From Hofstenia miamia (taxonomy: Eukaryota; Xenacoelomorpha; Acoela), in NCBI GenBank assembly GCA_004352715.1, contig SCFE01000015.1, positions 1,656,986 through 1,720,985 of the forward strand: a stretch of DNA of 64,000 bases. The letters run 5' to 3'. Below, piece by piece: positions 27,475 to 40,576 of the stretch. Below the pieces are notes generated by a model. That model saw nothing but the letters and a program-made list of their open reading frames with translations. It searched no databases and was not told where the DNA came from. Numbering within the stretch: the first letter of the stretch is position 1; every line of letters starts with the position of its first letter. The position numbers were made by a program, and so were the translations under genes.

Positions 27475-27690
27475 ATCGCTCAGACGGCTGCGCCGCGGCC
27501 GACCTTATCGGGTTTGCGCCGCCAATAGTAGTCGGCTGACAGCGATGCCCATCTAGAAGCAGGCAAAGATGACGAAAACGATATGCAAGTTAAATGTAAA
27601 TTATGCGACGAAACCTAAAGAGATTAAATCATTTTAAACGAAGACACAAAACACATTACGATGACATGGTTCTGAAAAAGAGATGTCTTT
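27475..27690 (+). pseudogene. BED-type zinc-finger remnant in a GC-rich patch
   Basis: A frame at 27568-27618 ends in VKCKLCDET and a stop. In the next frame, from 27603, it continues with LKRLNHFKRRHKTHYDD. Together these give the CxxC...HxxxxH spacing of a BED/C2H2 finger as found at the N-terminus of hAT transposases and related host proteins, broken by a one-base frameshift. The preceding 27480-27550 is unusually GC-rich for this window (CpG-dense), which suggests foreign origin or a former promoter. No transposase core was found downstream. Confidence 0.45.
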
Positions 27691-28084
27691 TATCATTGGG
27701 TTCCTCATCAATGTCATCCATGAGTACTTCGTACGGGAAAACACACCCGTTATGCCTAACTGTGCGGCTGCCTGCCTTACCATTAAACCAGTCCTGCTCC
27801 AATGACATTCGAATGCTTCGCCTCATTATATAGGCTGAAATATATTTTAAATAATTTATGATGTGGAATAAAATAAATTTTTTATGAAGCAAAAAATGCT
27901 ATCAAAGTTCAAATACTCAATTTAACTACAACTAAATTTCTTATAATTCAAACTATTAGTCTGTGAAAAATTTGTTAATGGAAATGGATATGGGCCGAGA
28001 TTAGACTGAAGTATATAAAAATAGGTTCTAAAGAAGGGCAGAATTTTCAATTTAACTTACACAACAGTGCAAAAAACCAAAACA

Positions 28085-28440
28085 AAGATAATAGATTGTT
28101 TATTCAGATAAATGTTAACAATTGAATAACTGATAATTTATATGAATAGCGTCATTAAATTCACAAAACACATATATACAATTCACATAAATTACAAAAG
28201 AAAACTTCCAGGCTATGGATAAATTACTATAGTACTATTTCAATAACGAGTTATAGCAGTCATTGTTATAAAATGTGTATCCTAGCAATGATTTACAAGA
28301 AATATGTTTTTGATTAAGGAAGATTTTTAAATGCTTTTAAAAGATTTCAATTTTTCAATATTTTTAATTTCTTTAGGTATTAAATTCCAGGTTCGAATGG
28401 CTACATAAATGAAGGATTTCTTTAAAACGATTTTCTCATG
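28085..28440 (-). mobile_element. LINE 3' end, 5'-truncated
   Basis: The reverse complement closely matches 57230-57590, including the end of an RT-type ORF (a WN-LP-EIK type C-terminus encoded around 28424-28330) and about 250 bp of 3' untranslated tail. This is a 5'-truncated insertion of the same APE-type LINE family as at 56450-57595. Confidence 0.75.
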
Positions 28441-28849
28441 CTTAACAAATGTAAAAAGTTTTTATTTTGAATTCTGTTTTATGAATAAATCCCGGTATTT
28501 TAGTCGTATTATAAGGTGGTAAGCAGAGTTGGAATTGGACCGATTTTAGAATTTAGATTATATTACAAGTTTCTAACACACCCAACTTTGGTCAAGCAAT
28601 CCAAAAAATTAAATTTCTTTTGGCAAGGATAAAAAATGAGATGAAATTTAAGTGAGGCGGGTTGAATTTCATTCGAACATAAGATTTCGTGGACGTGCTA
28701 AGCTTGGGTCTAAAATTCTTGCATATGTAATCTCTGATGAAATCCCATTCTATTTCTAGCGAAAGATTTGACTTGGATTTAACTACTGAGGTATAACATG
28801 TCAATAACGCACTGAGGAGGGGCAAATTCATTCCCCTTCTTATATTTCA

Positions 28850-31680
28850 AAACTGTTAAAGATAAAGTAACGAGCTTTGACAGAGTAAAGATACACATTT
28901 TGCCTACATTTTTGCCAATTTGAAGTCGTGACGTCATCAAATTTTGGCAAAATAATGGCTAAAAAGAGCCTCAGTAAAAAATTGAAAGAAACAGCAAAAT
29001 TTAATTCATGTTACTTCTATTTATTGTAAGCAACTTACTCTAACTGGAAAACAAAAAATACGTTCAAGATCATCCAGCATTACGAAACCAGAGCAGCCAT
29101 TTTAATAATTTTGGATAAATTGACATTTTAAAATTGAAAAATGAATAAGAAACAAAGTCAATGAATGATGCTTATTTTTCTTTCAAAAATCATGACATAA
29201 TGACATGAATTTAGGTCATTTTCAAGATAAAAGTTCAAGCAAGTTAAAAAATAATAATAAATTTAACAGCACAACCTCCTCCTGCCCCACCCCAAAGGGG
29301 CGCCATACTTCAGTCTGATGTCAAGCATCAATGCCTTTAGTAATTTAGGCCACTTTTTATATGGTATATGCTCATATTTAGTCATTATTGTCTTACTGTA
29401 TTCAAAAAATATCCCCAGATGAAAATTTTACATTTTTCTTATTTTAAGTTTGACTCCTGGCCCATCCTCCGGTTTGAAGCATAATGCTTTATTTATAAAA
29501 TAAACTATTTTGTTACCAATATTTTATTGCTACGGTGGACCGGGACACGACAAATCAATAAAAATCGATCATAGTACTAAAGTGCATAGTAAAATCTGCA
29601 TTAATTGATGAACAGCCACCTCATACAGTTATGGACAACTATGAAGAATATTACACTTCAATTCTAGGAAACACAAAAATATTTTTTTAAAGAGAAATGC
29701 TAAATAAATAGTGTATATATAAACTTTTGTTGTGGCGATGACTGGCTTTGTCGAAATTTCAGTGACTTGACATATTCAGAGCGTGATTAAGAAATTATTC
29801 TACAAATTGAAAAGTTTTTGAGCAGAATTATTTGAATAAAAATTCTTACTAAAAAGTATTTACTAGATTTCATGCTCATACTTTATATTTCAAGAGAAAT
29901 AACAAAAGCAAAATTTATTTAACAACTAAGTTATGGGGTATAATTCCATAATTCAATATATTACATGCACTTTGAACAAATAACATAAATTCAATTCATG
30001 CGTCTTCTATTATTTGCAGAATTTTTATTATAATGTCAAGCTTTGCAGTTCTGCACACATGCATATTTTAAAGTTTCTGAGTTAAATTTTTTTAATGCAT
30101 TTACTGCATATAGGTATAAGAAAAATCCTATTGTAGTTACTGTTATAAAAGTGTCTTATATACTGAACCAATTGCAGAAATTTATCATTTAACAACATAT
30201 ATCTGACTTGCAACTGGTCAATGAAAGAATTTATTAATGTGCTGAATGGACAAATCTAAGAACTATTTGCATTATATAACTACATAGGTTATTGCAATTT
30301 TTGCATGGCTCGAAAACACCAAAATTGACTTACTGTATCTATCACTAAATTTTCAAATGAACAATAGACTGTATTTTTACTAACACACAAAAACTTTTAG
30401 AATTCAAAGAGAGTCACCAATTAGGAAAACTATTTTTAATGCTTTCCGAAAAATATTCTCATAATTTACAGTGGGGTCAAGAAGTTTGTTTACACTCATC
30501 ATAAAATAGGTTTTAACATTTATTCATTCCAATTTTATCAATGAAATACTAACTAGCATTTGCGTTTTCTATACAAAACAGTCTATTATGGAAGATTTAG
30601 TCTATATAAATTTAATCATCCATTAGCAGAAAACTGTAAATTCTTAATCCGTTTTTTGTGTTGTTTATTTTTACCGTATTTAGTTTTGGCGCATTAAGTA
30701 TATTTTTACAGCTTCTTTGAGTGCATATTTATATTAATGTACTACACTAAATAAGACAATCTATTAGATTTTGTTCTGTTCTATTTAACATTTGGTTTCA
30801 CTCTTTAGAATTAATTATGGGCATTCAGAGGTATCAATACCCAAGATGCTACGTTAACGTTATTACCAACTTTTGGTGCCAAAACTGTACAGGGTGTCAC
30901 AAAAATTTTTTTTAGTGAACATACTAGTCTTTACAGAACCCATATATTAACAATAAATTTTTTGGATCAAACTGTATAAGACTGGCAGTAAAGTTCCGTT
31001 TTACGAATGGAGGTGAGAAGTATTCTACATTCCTTCAAATGCTCTGACAGGAATGCCTGGTCATTGAAATGTACAGAAATTCTGTTTTTTTAAGTCTGAA
31101 AAGATGCAGTCCTTTGAAATGCTAAAAACTTGATTTTTAATGAAACAATTAGGCTGTAAAAGATAATCTATAAGTAATAATCAGCACGCAAATTTGTGGG
31201 AATGAGCAAGACTTTTGCCACCACTGCACTTCAAGCACATTTATAATTTATTTGCATACAATCAGTGTCGGAATACGATTGCCAAAAAATAATCAAAAAA
31301 TGCTTTAGAATATTGATTATGTAGTAATTAACCTGCTCATCCAAGTGTTTCTGTATGACGTTGGTCGTAATAAGGTAACAGGAACCTCTGAAAATGCCCA
31401 AAAATGTTTGTCTTGACATGGCCTAAACTCTCGAAAAGACATGCTTAAACATCCTTGTACTATTATATTTAAAATTACAATGTGGAGTTACATACTGTAG
31501 AACTTACTGGTCCTCACAAGAAGAAATTTAAGATCTCCTTTAGTTTGAATTCGAATTTTGTGTTATTCATCCTCATGAATTAGAATCTGAAGTAATTTTT
31601 TCTGCTGTCCATAAATATCGTTCTACTGATGGAATATCATAACAAAATTGCTTTGGATATTCTATTTTTAAAACTTTTAC
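28850..31680. other. Gene-free AT-rich stretch
   Basis: Nothing coding is recognised. A C-rich patch at 29275-29305 and an ACAGGGTGTCACAAAA word near 30890, similar to the outer end of some mariner elements, are the only notable features. A short minus-strand open frame at 31231-31419 is unidentified. Confidence 0.5.
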
Positions 31681-31682
31681 AC

Positions 31683-31995
31683 CAGTGGTTCTTAACCTGT
31701 GGGTCGCGACCCATTCGCGTTTTGAATGACAATTTGACAGGGGCCGCTAGTTCCTCGGAATTGTGCATTTTTTTCAGTAAATCTGTCAAACTTCGCTTGT
31801 TATTAAAATCTTGAATTTCTGCTTTGAACTGGAAAATACGTTTAAAATGATACCAAAACTGTCCAAATAGCTTAAATATTGAGTTGTCGAAATACTTAGT
31901 TTACATTTATGACAGAAAAAATATTTAGTTAGGGGTCGCCACCTTATTGGAAATATATTGAGGGGTCACAATCCAAGAATGGTTGAGGACCACTG
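31683..31995. mobile_element. hAT-type MITE
   Basis: The left end CAGTGGTTCTTAACCT and right end GGTTGAGGACCACTG form imperfect terminal inverted repeats of about 16 bp. Subterminal GGGTCGCGACCC (left) and GGGGTCGCC / GGGGTCACAATCC (right) are typical of the widespread CAGTGGTTCTCAACC group of hAT elements. At 313 bp with no transposase it is non-autonomous. The flanking 8-bp target duplication is not clear, so the copy is old. Confidence 0.8.
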
Positions 31996-31999
31996 TTAT

Positions 32000-33660
32000 T
32001 AGACATTAGAATTTTGAACAAAAAAATAACTAAATTAATAAAAGAAATAGCCATAAAATACGAAAATGAGTTCAACAAGGAAAGACTGGACTCAAGTTTA
32101 CAGTTCATGCTAAACTGGTCCAGTGTTAGAACATTTCATATAAAAGACCAGTGCTCTAAATAATCTGTTAATTTTCAAGCAAATCCAAATTTCAATAAAT
32201 TGGAAAATAAACCTTCGATAGATTTAAAATGAAATAAACTCAACAAAGAATTTTTGGAAAATTTTCCGAAATTCCAAATCTCAACTTATGCTAAAATACT
32301 GGAAAAAACATTGAAATAAATGCAACATTTATGACTGAATATAATTCATGAACAAACAGAAACAGAAGTAAAATTTATATTTTTTCAGATTCGACTTCTA
32401 TGACGATGTTCTTTTTTAATATTTATATTAACGGTATGCAAGCTCATCAATCTTACTTAATATTGCAGTACTAGTAATTCATAAAGAATGCCAAATAAAT
32501 TTTTCAATAAAAATAATCACCATAACTTGCTGCAGCAAGATATAATGAAATATTCCTTTGGACACATCAATAGATAGAACACTTGAAAAAATACTTCATC
32601 ATGCTTAAATGCATATCTTTGGATTATCAGATGCTACAAAATATTAAAGGTCCCAAAATTAATATTTTTAAAACAAAATGATCACCACTTTAAGAAGGCC
32701 TTAACACCAAAAGCACATCAACCGGGGTCCATGTAGCTTTATTGCGGGACCAAACACAAAAAATAGCGAATTGAGAGTTCACTGTGATATTTTGCTGGTC
32801 CATATGGCAAAATTCTAATTTGGAACAGTTTTTATTACTGAGAATAGAATTTCTACTATTTTAAATTAACGGTACTAAAAGTAAAATATTCACGCAAATG
32901 TTCTATTGTACGTCAAAATAAAACATAATCATTTACTATGTCTTTAATATTAACAATTCCTCTACTACTTTATAAGTGATAAACTTTGTAGGGGGTCCAG
33001 CTAAGAAATAAAGAAGAATAGTGGTTCATGGGTAAAAATATTTTTAGAACCACTTCAATTATCATTAGGAATGCAAATTAATTGGATTTAATACAATGTG
33101 TGAAAGTGTCCTAGTTCAGTTATTATATATTTCTGTATATTTACAAATGACCATTTCATATAAGAACAAAGAGTTAAATTTCTACGCACGATTATTAAAA
33201 GTAAAGGATAATCTGCAAAGTATGCTTTAGGCTTTTAGAATGCAAAATATCAAACAATCTATTATTAAAGCAAGTTGTTACCAAATAAAAGTATGAGAAT
33301 TCCCCATGTACATCACACTTTCTCATCTATGAAGAAAGATGTTATCTTTCAATTTTAGACTTTTACATAAATAAAGCAGATAATTCAAATAAACGTAGAT
33401 TAGACAGAATTGCAATGCGCTAAATTGAAAATTACTGTATATATGAGAATAAAGCATCTAATGCCAACTTATTTTTGGTCTTGTAGACTCGCCTTGAAAG
33501 TTAACATAGATCAGGATTTGAATTAGGGTTATGAATCACTACGTTTAAGTACAAAGTCTTATAAATTACATAGAAATCAATGATGACTTTCATAGTAAAC
33601 AATTCGAAACTTATGTAAGCAAATGCAATGATACTCTTTTGCTTCAAATATTAAAATAAA
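32000..33660. other. Gene-free stretch downstream of INTS13
   Basis: It holds the 3' flank of INTS13 (transcribed toward lower coordinates) and otherwise nothing recognisable. I did not find a canonical AATAAA on the minus strand close to the stop codon, so the cleavage site is not placed. Confidence 0.5.
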
Positions 33661-33681
33661 CTACTTTACAAATCAAAACTA

Positions 33682-35625
33682 TCAAGAAACTACAGTAGCA
33701 CCTATGGTCGGTTCCACTTTTAAACTGGAGGTATATAGTTCAAATTTACCATCAACTGTTCTACTCTCACCTTCGAACTTCACGCGGACGCGTTCCCTTT
33801 CTTGATTTCTTCGGCGTTTCCATACTTCATAAAGACTCTCACCGCTAAGTGTGGCGAGATCATCGATGAAATTCATTGAAGGACGTGAACATTCTCCGGC
33901 TGAAACTGTATGTGTCTCTGTTATATCACCGGACATCATCTCAGTAGTTGATACAAGTTGTTTCTTTTTAGGGGGAGGGCCGTTGTTGTCTGTTGATCGA
34001 ATACGAGAATCTAAAATGTGTGTTACAAGAGTACGATGCTGGGGGCTCAGATCCGCATGGTTTTTCAAAGCTTCCTCCAACTCAGTCCACATCTGCCGAT
34101 ATTGCTCATCTTTTTTGTTACTTGCAGTTTTGGTAGCAGGCAGTATATTGTCACTTGTAACAGAATTGACCATTTTTTGTACTGCAGCACAGTCTGCATC
34201 AGATAAAACCGCCTAAATTAAGAAATTTTCTAACCATGTAACCTTAATAAAGAACATAACAAGATATAGTTAGTATTTAATTTCATTGAAAACATTGAAA
34301 CAAAATGTTTACATGACATATGTATTACTACACCCCACATATTTTGATACATCAACATTTGTTTTTGAGACGTATTTCCTTTTGTTTTAGTTTATATAAT
34401 TGTATCTATAAAATGATACTATAGCAAGTCATGATTATAGTAATCCAATTTTATTGGGGATGTAAAATTGCACCATCAACCACATATTATGAAAACATCA
34501 AAATTGGGATTAGTTGAAGGCTTACGGCAAAGGTATTGTGCAGTATAATTTGTATCACAGGTAAAAAAAATATGACAAAATTGCGATCTTATAAGAAATG
34601 GCGTATTTTGCTGACCTCATGTTGAAAAGTGTTGACGCGTGTTCTATATTAAGAGAAGCTACCTGTTAAATTTCAAAGTGATTTGATCATTATTTAAGAA
34701 ACATATAGAGGTGCAATTTCATACCCCTCAATATATGGCGTGTGTAAAATAAGTCCAATAAGGATAGGGTAAAGTTATAAATTTTCTTTTTAGAATGTCG
34801 AAAATCCATCAAATGATAATAAACCTAACAAAGATGCGTTATCCATCAAAACATTTGAAAGCAATCTTTAGTTACTTTAAAACTAACGTTGAATAAAGAT
34901 TATGAAACATTGGAAATGTCCACGAAGACCACAGAAGGATAGTGCATATACTGAAAATTTGCTTCCCAGACCAGTGTTTTTCAACCTTATACTCATGGAC
35001 ATCTTTCCTCTTAATTTGTTAGCTGGACATCCTGCAAAAAATCACCAATAAAATAGTAGACGAATTGTTAATATTAAAAATATAGAAAACGATTATGCTT
35101 TATTTTGATGGAAAACTAAACTTATACAAAAAAATTAAACTTTCAGCATTTTAAGATAGTGCTAATTTCTGTATAAATTCCATTTACGGGTAATGAAAAC
35201 CGTTTTGAATTAGAATTGTCATATGGACCACAAAAATGTCATCGATATCCATTTTTGATTCTAAATGCACTAAAAGAGCTGTTAGAATTCAGAATACTGC
35301 AAATAAACATTCCCTAGAAACTTCGTTTTTTTCAGATTACATTTTATGACACATTTAATACTGAAACTAATTAGATCAATCAACAACAATTAAGGCATCA
35401 ATTCAGTTATTAGCATTGCACTAAAATTGTATATATATATATATANNNNNNNNNNNNNNNNNNNNNNNNNNNNNNNNNNNNNNNNNNNNNNNNNNNNNNN
35501 NNNNNNNNNNNNNNNNNNNNNNNNNNNNNNNNNNNNNNNNNNTGACACATTTAATACTGAAACTAATTAGATCAATCAACAACAATTAAGGCATCAATTC
35601 AGTTATTAGCATTGCACTAAAATTG

Positions 35626-35664
<39 letters not shown>

Positions 35665-38600
35665 GTATACCTTAGATAGAAAGGTAGAAAGTTTTTCAAG
35701 AAATCCATTAGGAATCTTTACTAAGCTTCCTCGACTGGTAATCGGCCAATAACGCGTTTTCCGATCAATGAGATCAAAATGTGACTCTTGTGGTGACAAA
35801 TCTTCAATGTCTGTCTGCAACTCAAAGGGTTCCAATTTGAATTCCGAAACCAATTTCATAAAATCTACAATTCTATAATCTGTAACAGCTCCTCCAACAC
35901 CCTCGGAAATTGCTTGAAGAGTGTCAACGGGTGAACGATGTTGACTCAACACGTGGAGATATATCTCGCCTCCGTGGCAAGACATTACATGCGCTTGAGA
36001 AGTCTTTTTACTTAACTTACTTCCAGATTTTCCTAAACTAAACTCTAATTAAATCCGATCTCATATTCATGAAAGTTATATTAAGCATAATGCGTATTGA
36101 ATCAAAAACCAATTATTTGCTAAAATGCCACTTGCAATATTTTAGGGAGAAGAAACAAAATGTCAGATCAGACATCAATGTTTAACACATTAGCGAATTT
36201 CACATGCATCACTAAAGCAATTGACCAGAGTGGAGAAGCTCGGCACCAAATCGAAAGAACGATATTCAAATCATAATAATCCAGGCAAAATTTGATCCCT
36301 AATGGGCATCAGCATGTTTTTTTGCATGATGCTTTTAGAATATATCAATTAATTAACATTTATAAAAGTAACAATAGCATAGTTATAATTATACATGTAC
36401 TTAAAAACAAACATCACTTTATATCGATCAAAAGGACGAATTCCTTGATTATATTATCATGTCTTGAAACATCAACATTGACTGAGTGACTTCCAATATA
36501 ACTAGGAAATTCTGGAATTCGTATTACAGCAATAGATTTGGTTACGGAATAGCTATGAATAGATACACTTTAAATTGTTTTGTTTTATGTGAATAACGTA
36601 ACATTGATTTCCTTCACTTCATTGCTGTTAGATTTGAATAACTTCCAGCTGTTCATATGTATCAATTAATGATTTAGTTTAATTAGAATAAAATATTAAA
36701 TAATTTAATTGTAGTAATCAATAACTTCCATACAAAACAGTGCATTTACATAAAGACATATAGTGTATCTTTACAGTGAATAAAAACATATTTAGAGACT
36801 TCAATATAAAATCTTTTTTAGCTTTAACTTCTTATGGTGGTGCTAATGTGGAAACTCGCCTATAGATCCATAATATCATTTTTTACTGTTAAAGGCTTTA
36901 CAATCATAAGGAATTTGAAATGTAAATTATGGATTCCAAACCTATTTGTCATACATGAATGTTGTTAAAAAAATTTAATATTCTCTTCTGGACGCATTTC
37001 GTATAAATGCTTTGTATAATTTCAATGTGAATACAGCAACCCGATAGTGAGTTAAATTGTAGACGAGAGGGGGGAACGGAAGAGAAGCAGGTTTTCAAAA
37101 ACAAAAATGGTCCGAGAACCAAAGCGATTCCAAAATGGCGCAATTGAATCCAATAAAATATCAGAATTTAAACCAAACAAAAACTAATTACAATTGATTT
37201 TAAAATATTGGTTTGTTTATCTTGATAACTGCAAACGTGTAATAATTCAATAGCTAAATATATTAAATAATTAATATTTCACGCATCTGCAATATCTAGA
37301 GTAAATTTTCACATATGATATAGAAATTCTTTGATCTAATAAGCGTATGATTTCTATTATAGAAATTTTCGTGCAAAATCCATTCTCTACTATGTATAAC
37401 AGTATATTCATGAATTCTATAAATATCGTGGATTTACATAAAACAACCAAAATCGAAGTAGCGTTTGCCGGGTGTTCAAACTGGCGAAAAAACCACATTT
37501 CTCATTATCAACCTGGACCAATGTTCTCATACGTTAGAGGAAACGGTTAATCGAATATTTGTTAATTATAACATTTACCTGATAATATCACGGTATTTAC
37601 TTTCCTGAATAAAAAATATAACATTGCCAAATTTTACCGGAATAATGCTTAGCGATTGCATAAGTAGACTATTCACAAAAATCCAGAAAAACACCAATCG
37701 AGTGGCGAAAACCATTCAGGTTAATGTCAATTGAGTCTACACAATCTATGGAAAATAGTTGTAAAAAATTGAATACGTGCAAAAATTCAATTGCCCATTA
37801 AATATATTTAACAGTTAGCAGAGTTGGCGAAAAATTTTTGCTAAAACACAGTAGCAAACATTGAATTATGATAAACTTATCAACATTCATTTTTTGTTTC
37901 ATACACGTAAATAAAATACAAGTTTTGCTAGTTAAGGTAGAAAATCAGTTATAAAAGTACGAATCAAAAAATTATTTTCTAAACTTTCCTATATAAATTT
38001 GGAAAAAACATTGCAAAACACAGTTGTTTTAAACAGTATTTAAAACATGTTTTAAACAGGTCTTGTTTAAAACATGCCAACCCTGACAGTTAGTAACAAA
38101 ATTAACCTGATTGAAAAATTTCTAAAGTCACAGAACGACCATTGAGCAAAAAATTTGTCAAACACATGGAATGTCTACTGTTAACATCAATGGGTGACAA
38201 ACGGTATGTTCCCAAGCAAGAGAAATTGTCGTTATCCAGCTGCTTTGGGCTTAGCCAACTTAAGCTGAGAGCTGGAAGACCGCTGGTTTTTGCTGTACAT
38301 GCTGCTTCTTCAGATACACCACGGTAAGGCGCTAATATTTGAGTGTGTGCTGCTTTTTCATGAAGTAATTCTACATCATAATTGTTTGAAATGTTAGCTT
38401 GTTGCTCTTCCTTCATGGGTATGCCTTTAACGACAGTACATGCTAGGTCAAAGTGTTCAAGAGCAATTCTAAGTAGTGTACGACATACGAATGAACCTGG
38501 ATCTGTAACATGGATTGCATAGGAAGCTCCTGAGGAGAGGGTGTTTTCTATAAACATAAATTAATACCCTATTTCAAACTGAAACTGAAGTGTGTACAAA

Positions 38601-39239
38601 ATGATAGAGGCCTTGATTTAAAAAAATATTAGGTCATATTTTCAATAATAAGTGAAAAAACTTACCGCAATTATTTAGTTCCGCATTAACTGCTATATTT
38701 TGCGATTTTATATGAACAATATCAATAAATACTTTATTGAATTCACTTAAAGCATCGCTAGTAAGGTAGTTTTTTAAATCTATCAAAACATTTTGAGAAG
38801 GAATAGACGTAAGGAAAATTACTCTCCCACACTTGGATTTCAAATGAAGTTGTTTTAATGCAGCATCAACAATATTCTTAAACGAAATGTCAACTATCTG
38901 CTGCTTTTTTGGTGGACCCAATTCTATCAAACCCTTCGAGATTGCCGCATTTGATTGATCTTCAATACTCCAATCTGTAACCACACAGACGTTGTTTGTA
39001 TCACCGCTTAATAATGAAATGAATTTTGAACCAAAAAATATATCGAAGCATACTCTCTGAAATTCCAAAATTGCTTCAATGGCCGTAATCCAAAAGGAAC
39101 GGTAAACGCTGCCCACGGGATTTGCTATATTAGAGTTTTTGCTTTTTGCGACCATGTCAATATCAACAGAAACATTGGTATTTTCTCGCATATAAAAATG
39201 ATTATCGACGACAACCACCGTATATTTGTTATCAATCAT
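33682..39239 (-). CDS. INTS13: Integrator complex subunit 13 (Asunder homologue), 4 exons, complete
   Basis: INTS13/Asunder is a nuclear Integrator subunit of the INTS10-13-14 arm, with roles in snRNA 3' processing, enhancer activation and dynein localisation at mitosis. Exons by splice consensus: 39239-38666, 38547-38107, 36032-35671, 34212-33682. Lengths 574, 441, 362 and 531 nt join in phase to 1908 nt, giving 635 aa (human is about 706). Diagnostic segments: the start TVVVVDNHFYM; IPMKEEQQANISNNYDVELL; YRLSPIDVNSR then CLTNFLLNGRS; SGSK, then HGGEIYLHVLS; TDYRIVDF, then TRYWP; KKDEQYRQMW; a basic PPPKKKQ likely nuclear signal; and a C-terminal SLYEVWKRRR helix. Donors are GTAAGT, GTTAAT and GTATAC; all acceptors end in TAG. 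Intron 3 contains a gap. The shorter length reflects loss of variable loops relative to human. Identity is secure; the start is supported by alignment to the human N-terminus. Confidence 0.95.
34974..35040. repeat. hAT-like terminal fragment in INTS13 intron 3
   Basis: A CAGTGTTTTTCAACC word resembles the CAGTGGTTCTCAACC hAT terminus. No matching right end was found, so this is at most a truncated copy. Confidence 0.3.
35347..35659. repeat. 84-bp duplication around a 97-N gap, then (TA)n
   Basis: 35347-35430 and 35543-35626 appear identical and flank a TA tract plus a gap (35446-35542). Another TA tract follows to 35659. It lies in INTS13 intron 3 just upstream of the exon 3 donor, so it does not affect the coding sequence. 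Likely an assembly artefact at a microsatellite. Confidence 0.85.
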
Positions 39240-39990
39240 AACACTAAAATAGAAAATACAATGAAATAATATTCAACATTTTTATTTGCATAAGAATTTT
39301 AAAGTATAATATTATGACGAACCTACACTGAACAAATGTTCCGCTTTCAGATCTGGAGTTTGGGTTACAGTTAAAAATTTTGGTTTAAAAAACAAATGTA
39401 AGTAAGCATTTATTAATGATTTATCAAATACAAAGTCAAACATGCAGTTTGAATATTTCAGAATCAATTTCAAATTGGAATCAACAAATTGAATATAATA
39501 TACTCAACAATTGCAATGCCCAAAATAGGACAATTTTTTATTTTGAGAAAAACCTACTTTCATTTTCACAACGAACTAACTAAGGTCATTCGACAGGAGA
39601 CACGTTACTATCCCTCTAGCTAACGTATGAACTTGCACATTTGATAACGCTATTTTAAGTTAAGCATTTCTTGGAAATCAATTACTAGATATCTAAAGAA
39701 TTGTGTAATTAAAATCTTTACAAATAAGAGAACATATTATTTACTGAACCAATCTGAGTTTCAAAAAATAAATTTGTTTAGCGAAAAAATTAACATAAAA
39801 CATTATAACTTGATTTTCTACTTACATTTCATAGCAAATATTCGCCGCAAGATATTTCGCTATTTAACTGTAAGATTCGCTGGATATACAAAAGTAAATT
39901 GTGAATAATTTTGTTTCAATATCGGAGCTCTAATTGCAACCACACATTGGAAGGAAAGATTGAGAATTCGCATACATTTTAGTTTTATAC
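39240..39990 (-). promoter_or_regulatory. INTS13 5' region with candidate 5'UTR splice sites
   Basis: An acceptor-like TTTTCTATTTTAG ends four bases before the start codon (AG at 39245-39244). A consensus donor GTAAGT on the minus strand begins at 39825. This suggests a noncoding first exon upstream of 39825 and a 582-bp leader intron. Alternatively the acceptor could receive a spliced leader if this lineage trans-splices. No TATA box or initiator was assigned. Confidence 0.35.
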
Positions 39991-40576
39991 ATTTCTAAAT
40001 AATTGTTGTTTACTAATTACGGATGTCTCTCTCGAATACATCTCATTCTGTTTTACCAAGAACGTCCATAATGTATGCAAATGTTGAACTGGTGAGAATT
40101 TTTGTAGATTCAAACTGCTGTCATTTTCTAAAAAAATTCTGCTATTACACTTCTCTCTAATGAACATATGAGATTAATTGTAATACCTACGGCAATACCA
40201 GTTCTGAACGGCAGAAAAATAAGTAAATGCATTGTTAGTGTTCCACAGTCCAAAAATTAACCAACAATTAATACGTCTTAAGAATTACATCCGATCAATT
40301 ACTCATAGAATTACTAGATTAACAATTGATCACCTTTGGATATTGCTAATGGGCTTTACAAATATGATGATATCTAGAGAATTTTTACTTCCTTTCCTAA
40401 TTCGCTTGTTTTTATAAATTTGAGCGTGAATTGTAAATGAAATAAATATTAACTGATACAAATTGGAAATTTTCAAAATAATGATAAGCAAGTTCAGACC
40501 AAGGTGCAGAATAGTGCCATGCGGAAGCACGCGTAAAACATCAACATTACTAAGGGGTAAAAACGATAAAAAAATA
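39991..40576. other. Gene-free stretch
   Basis: Short open frames on both strands are unrelated to any family I recognise. Confidence 0.5.

Noticed and set aside
33851-34216. Plus-strand 121-aa frame
   Set aside because: Antisense shadow of INTS13 exon 4.
38142-38327. Plus-strand 61-aa frame
   Set aside because: Antisense shadow of INTS13 exon 2.
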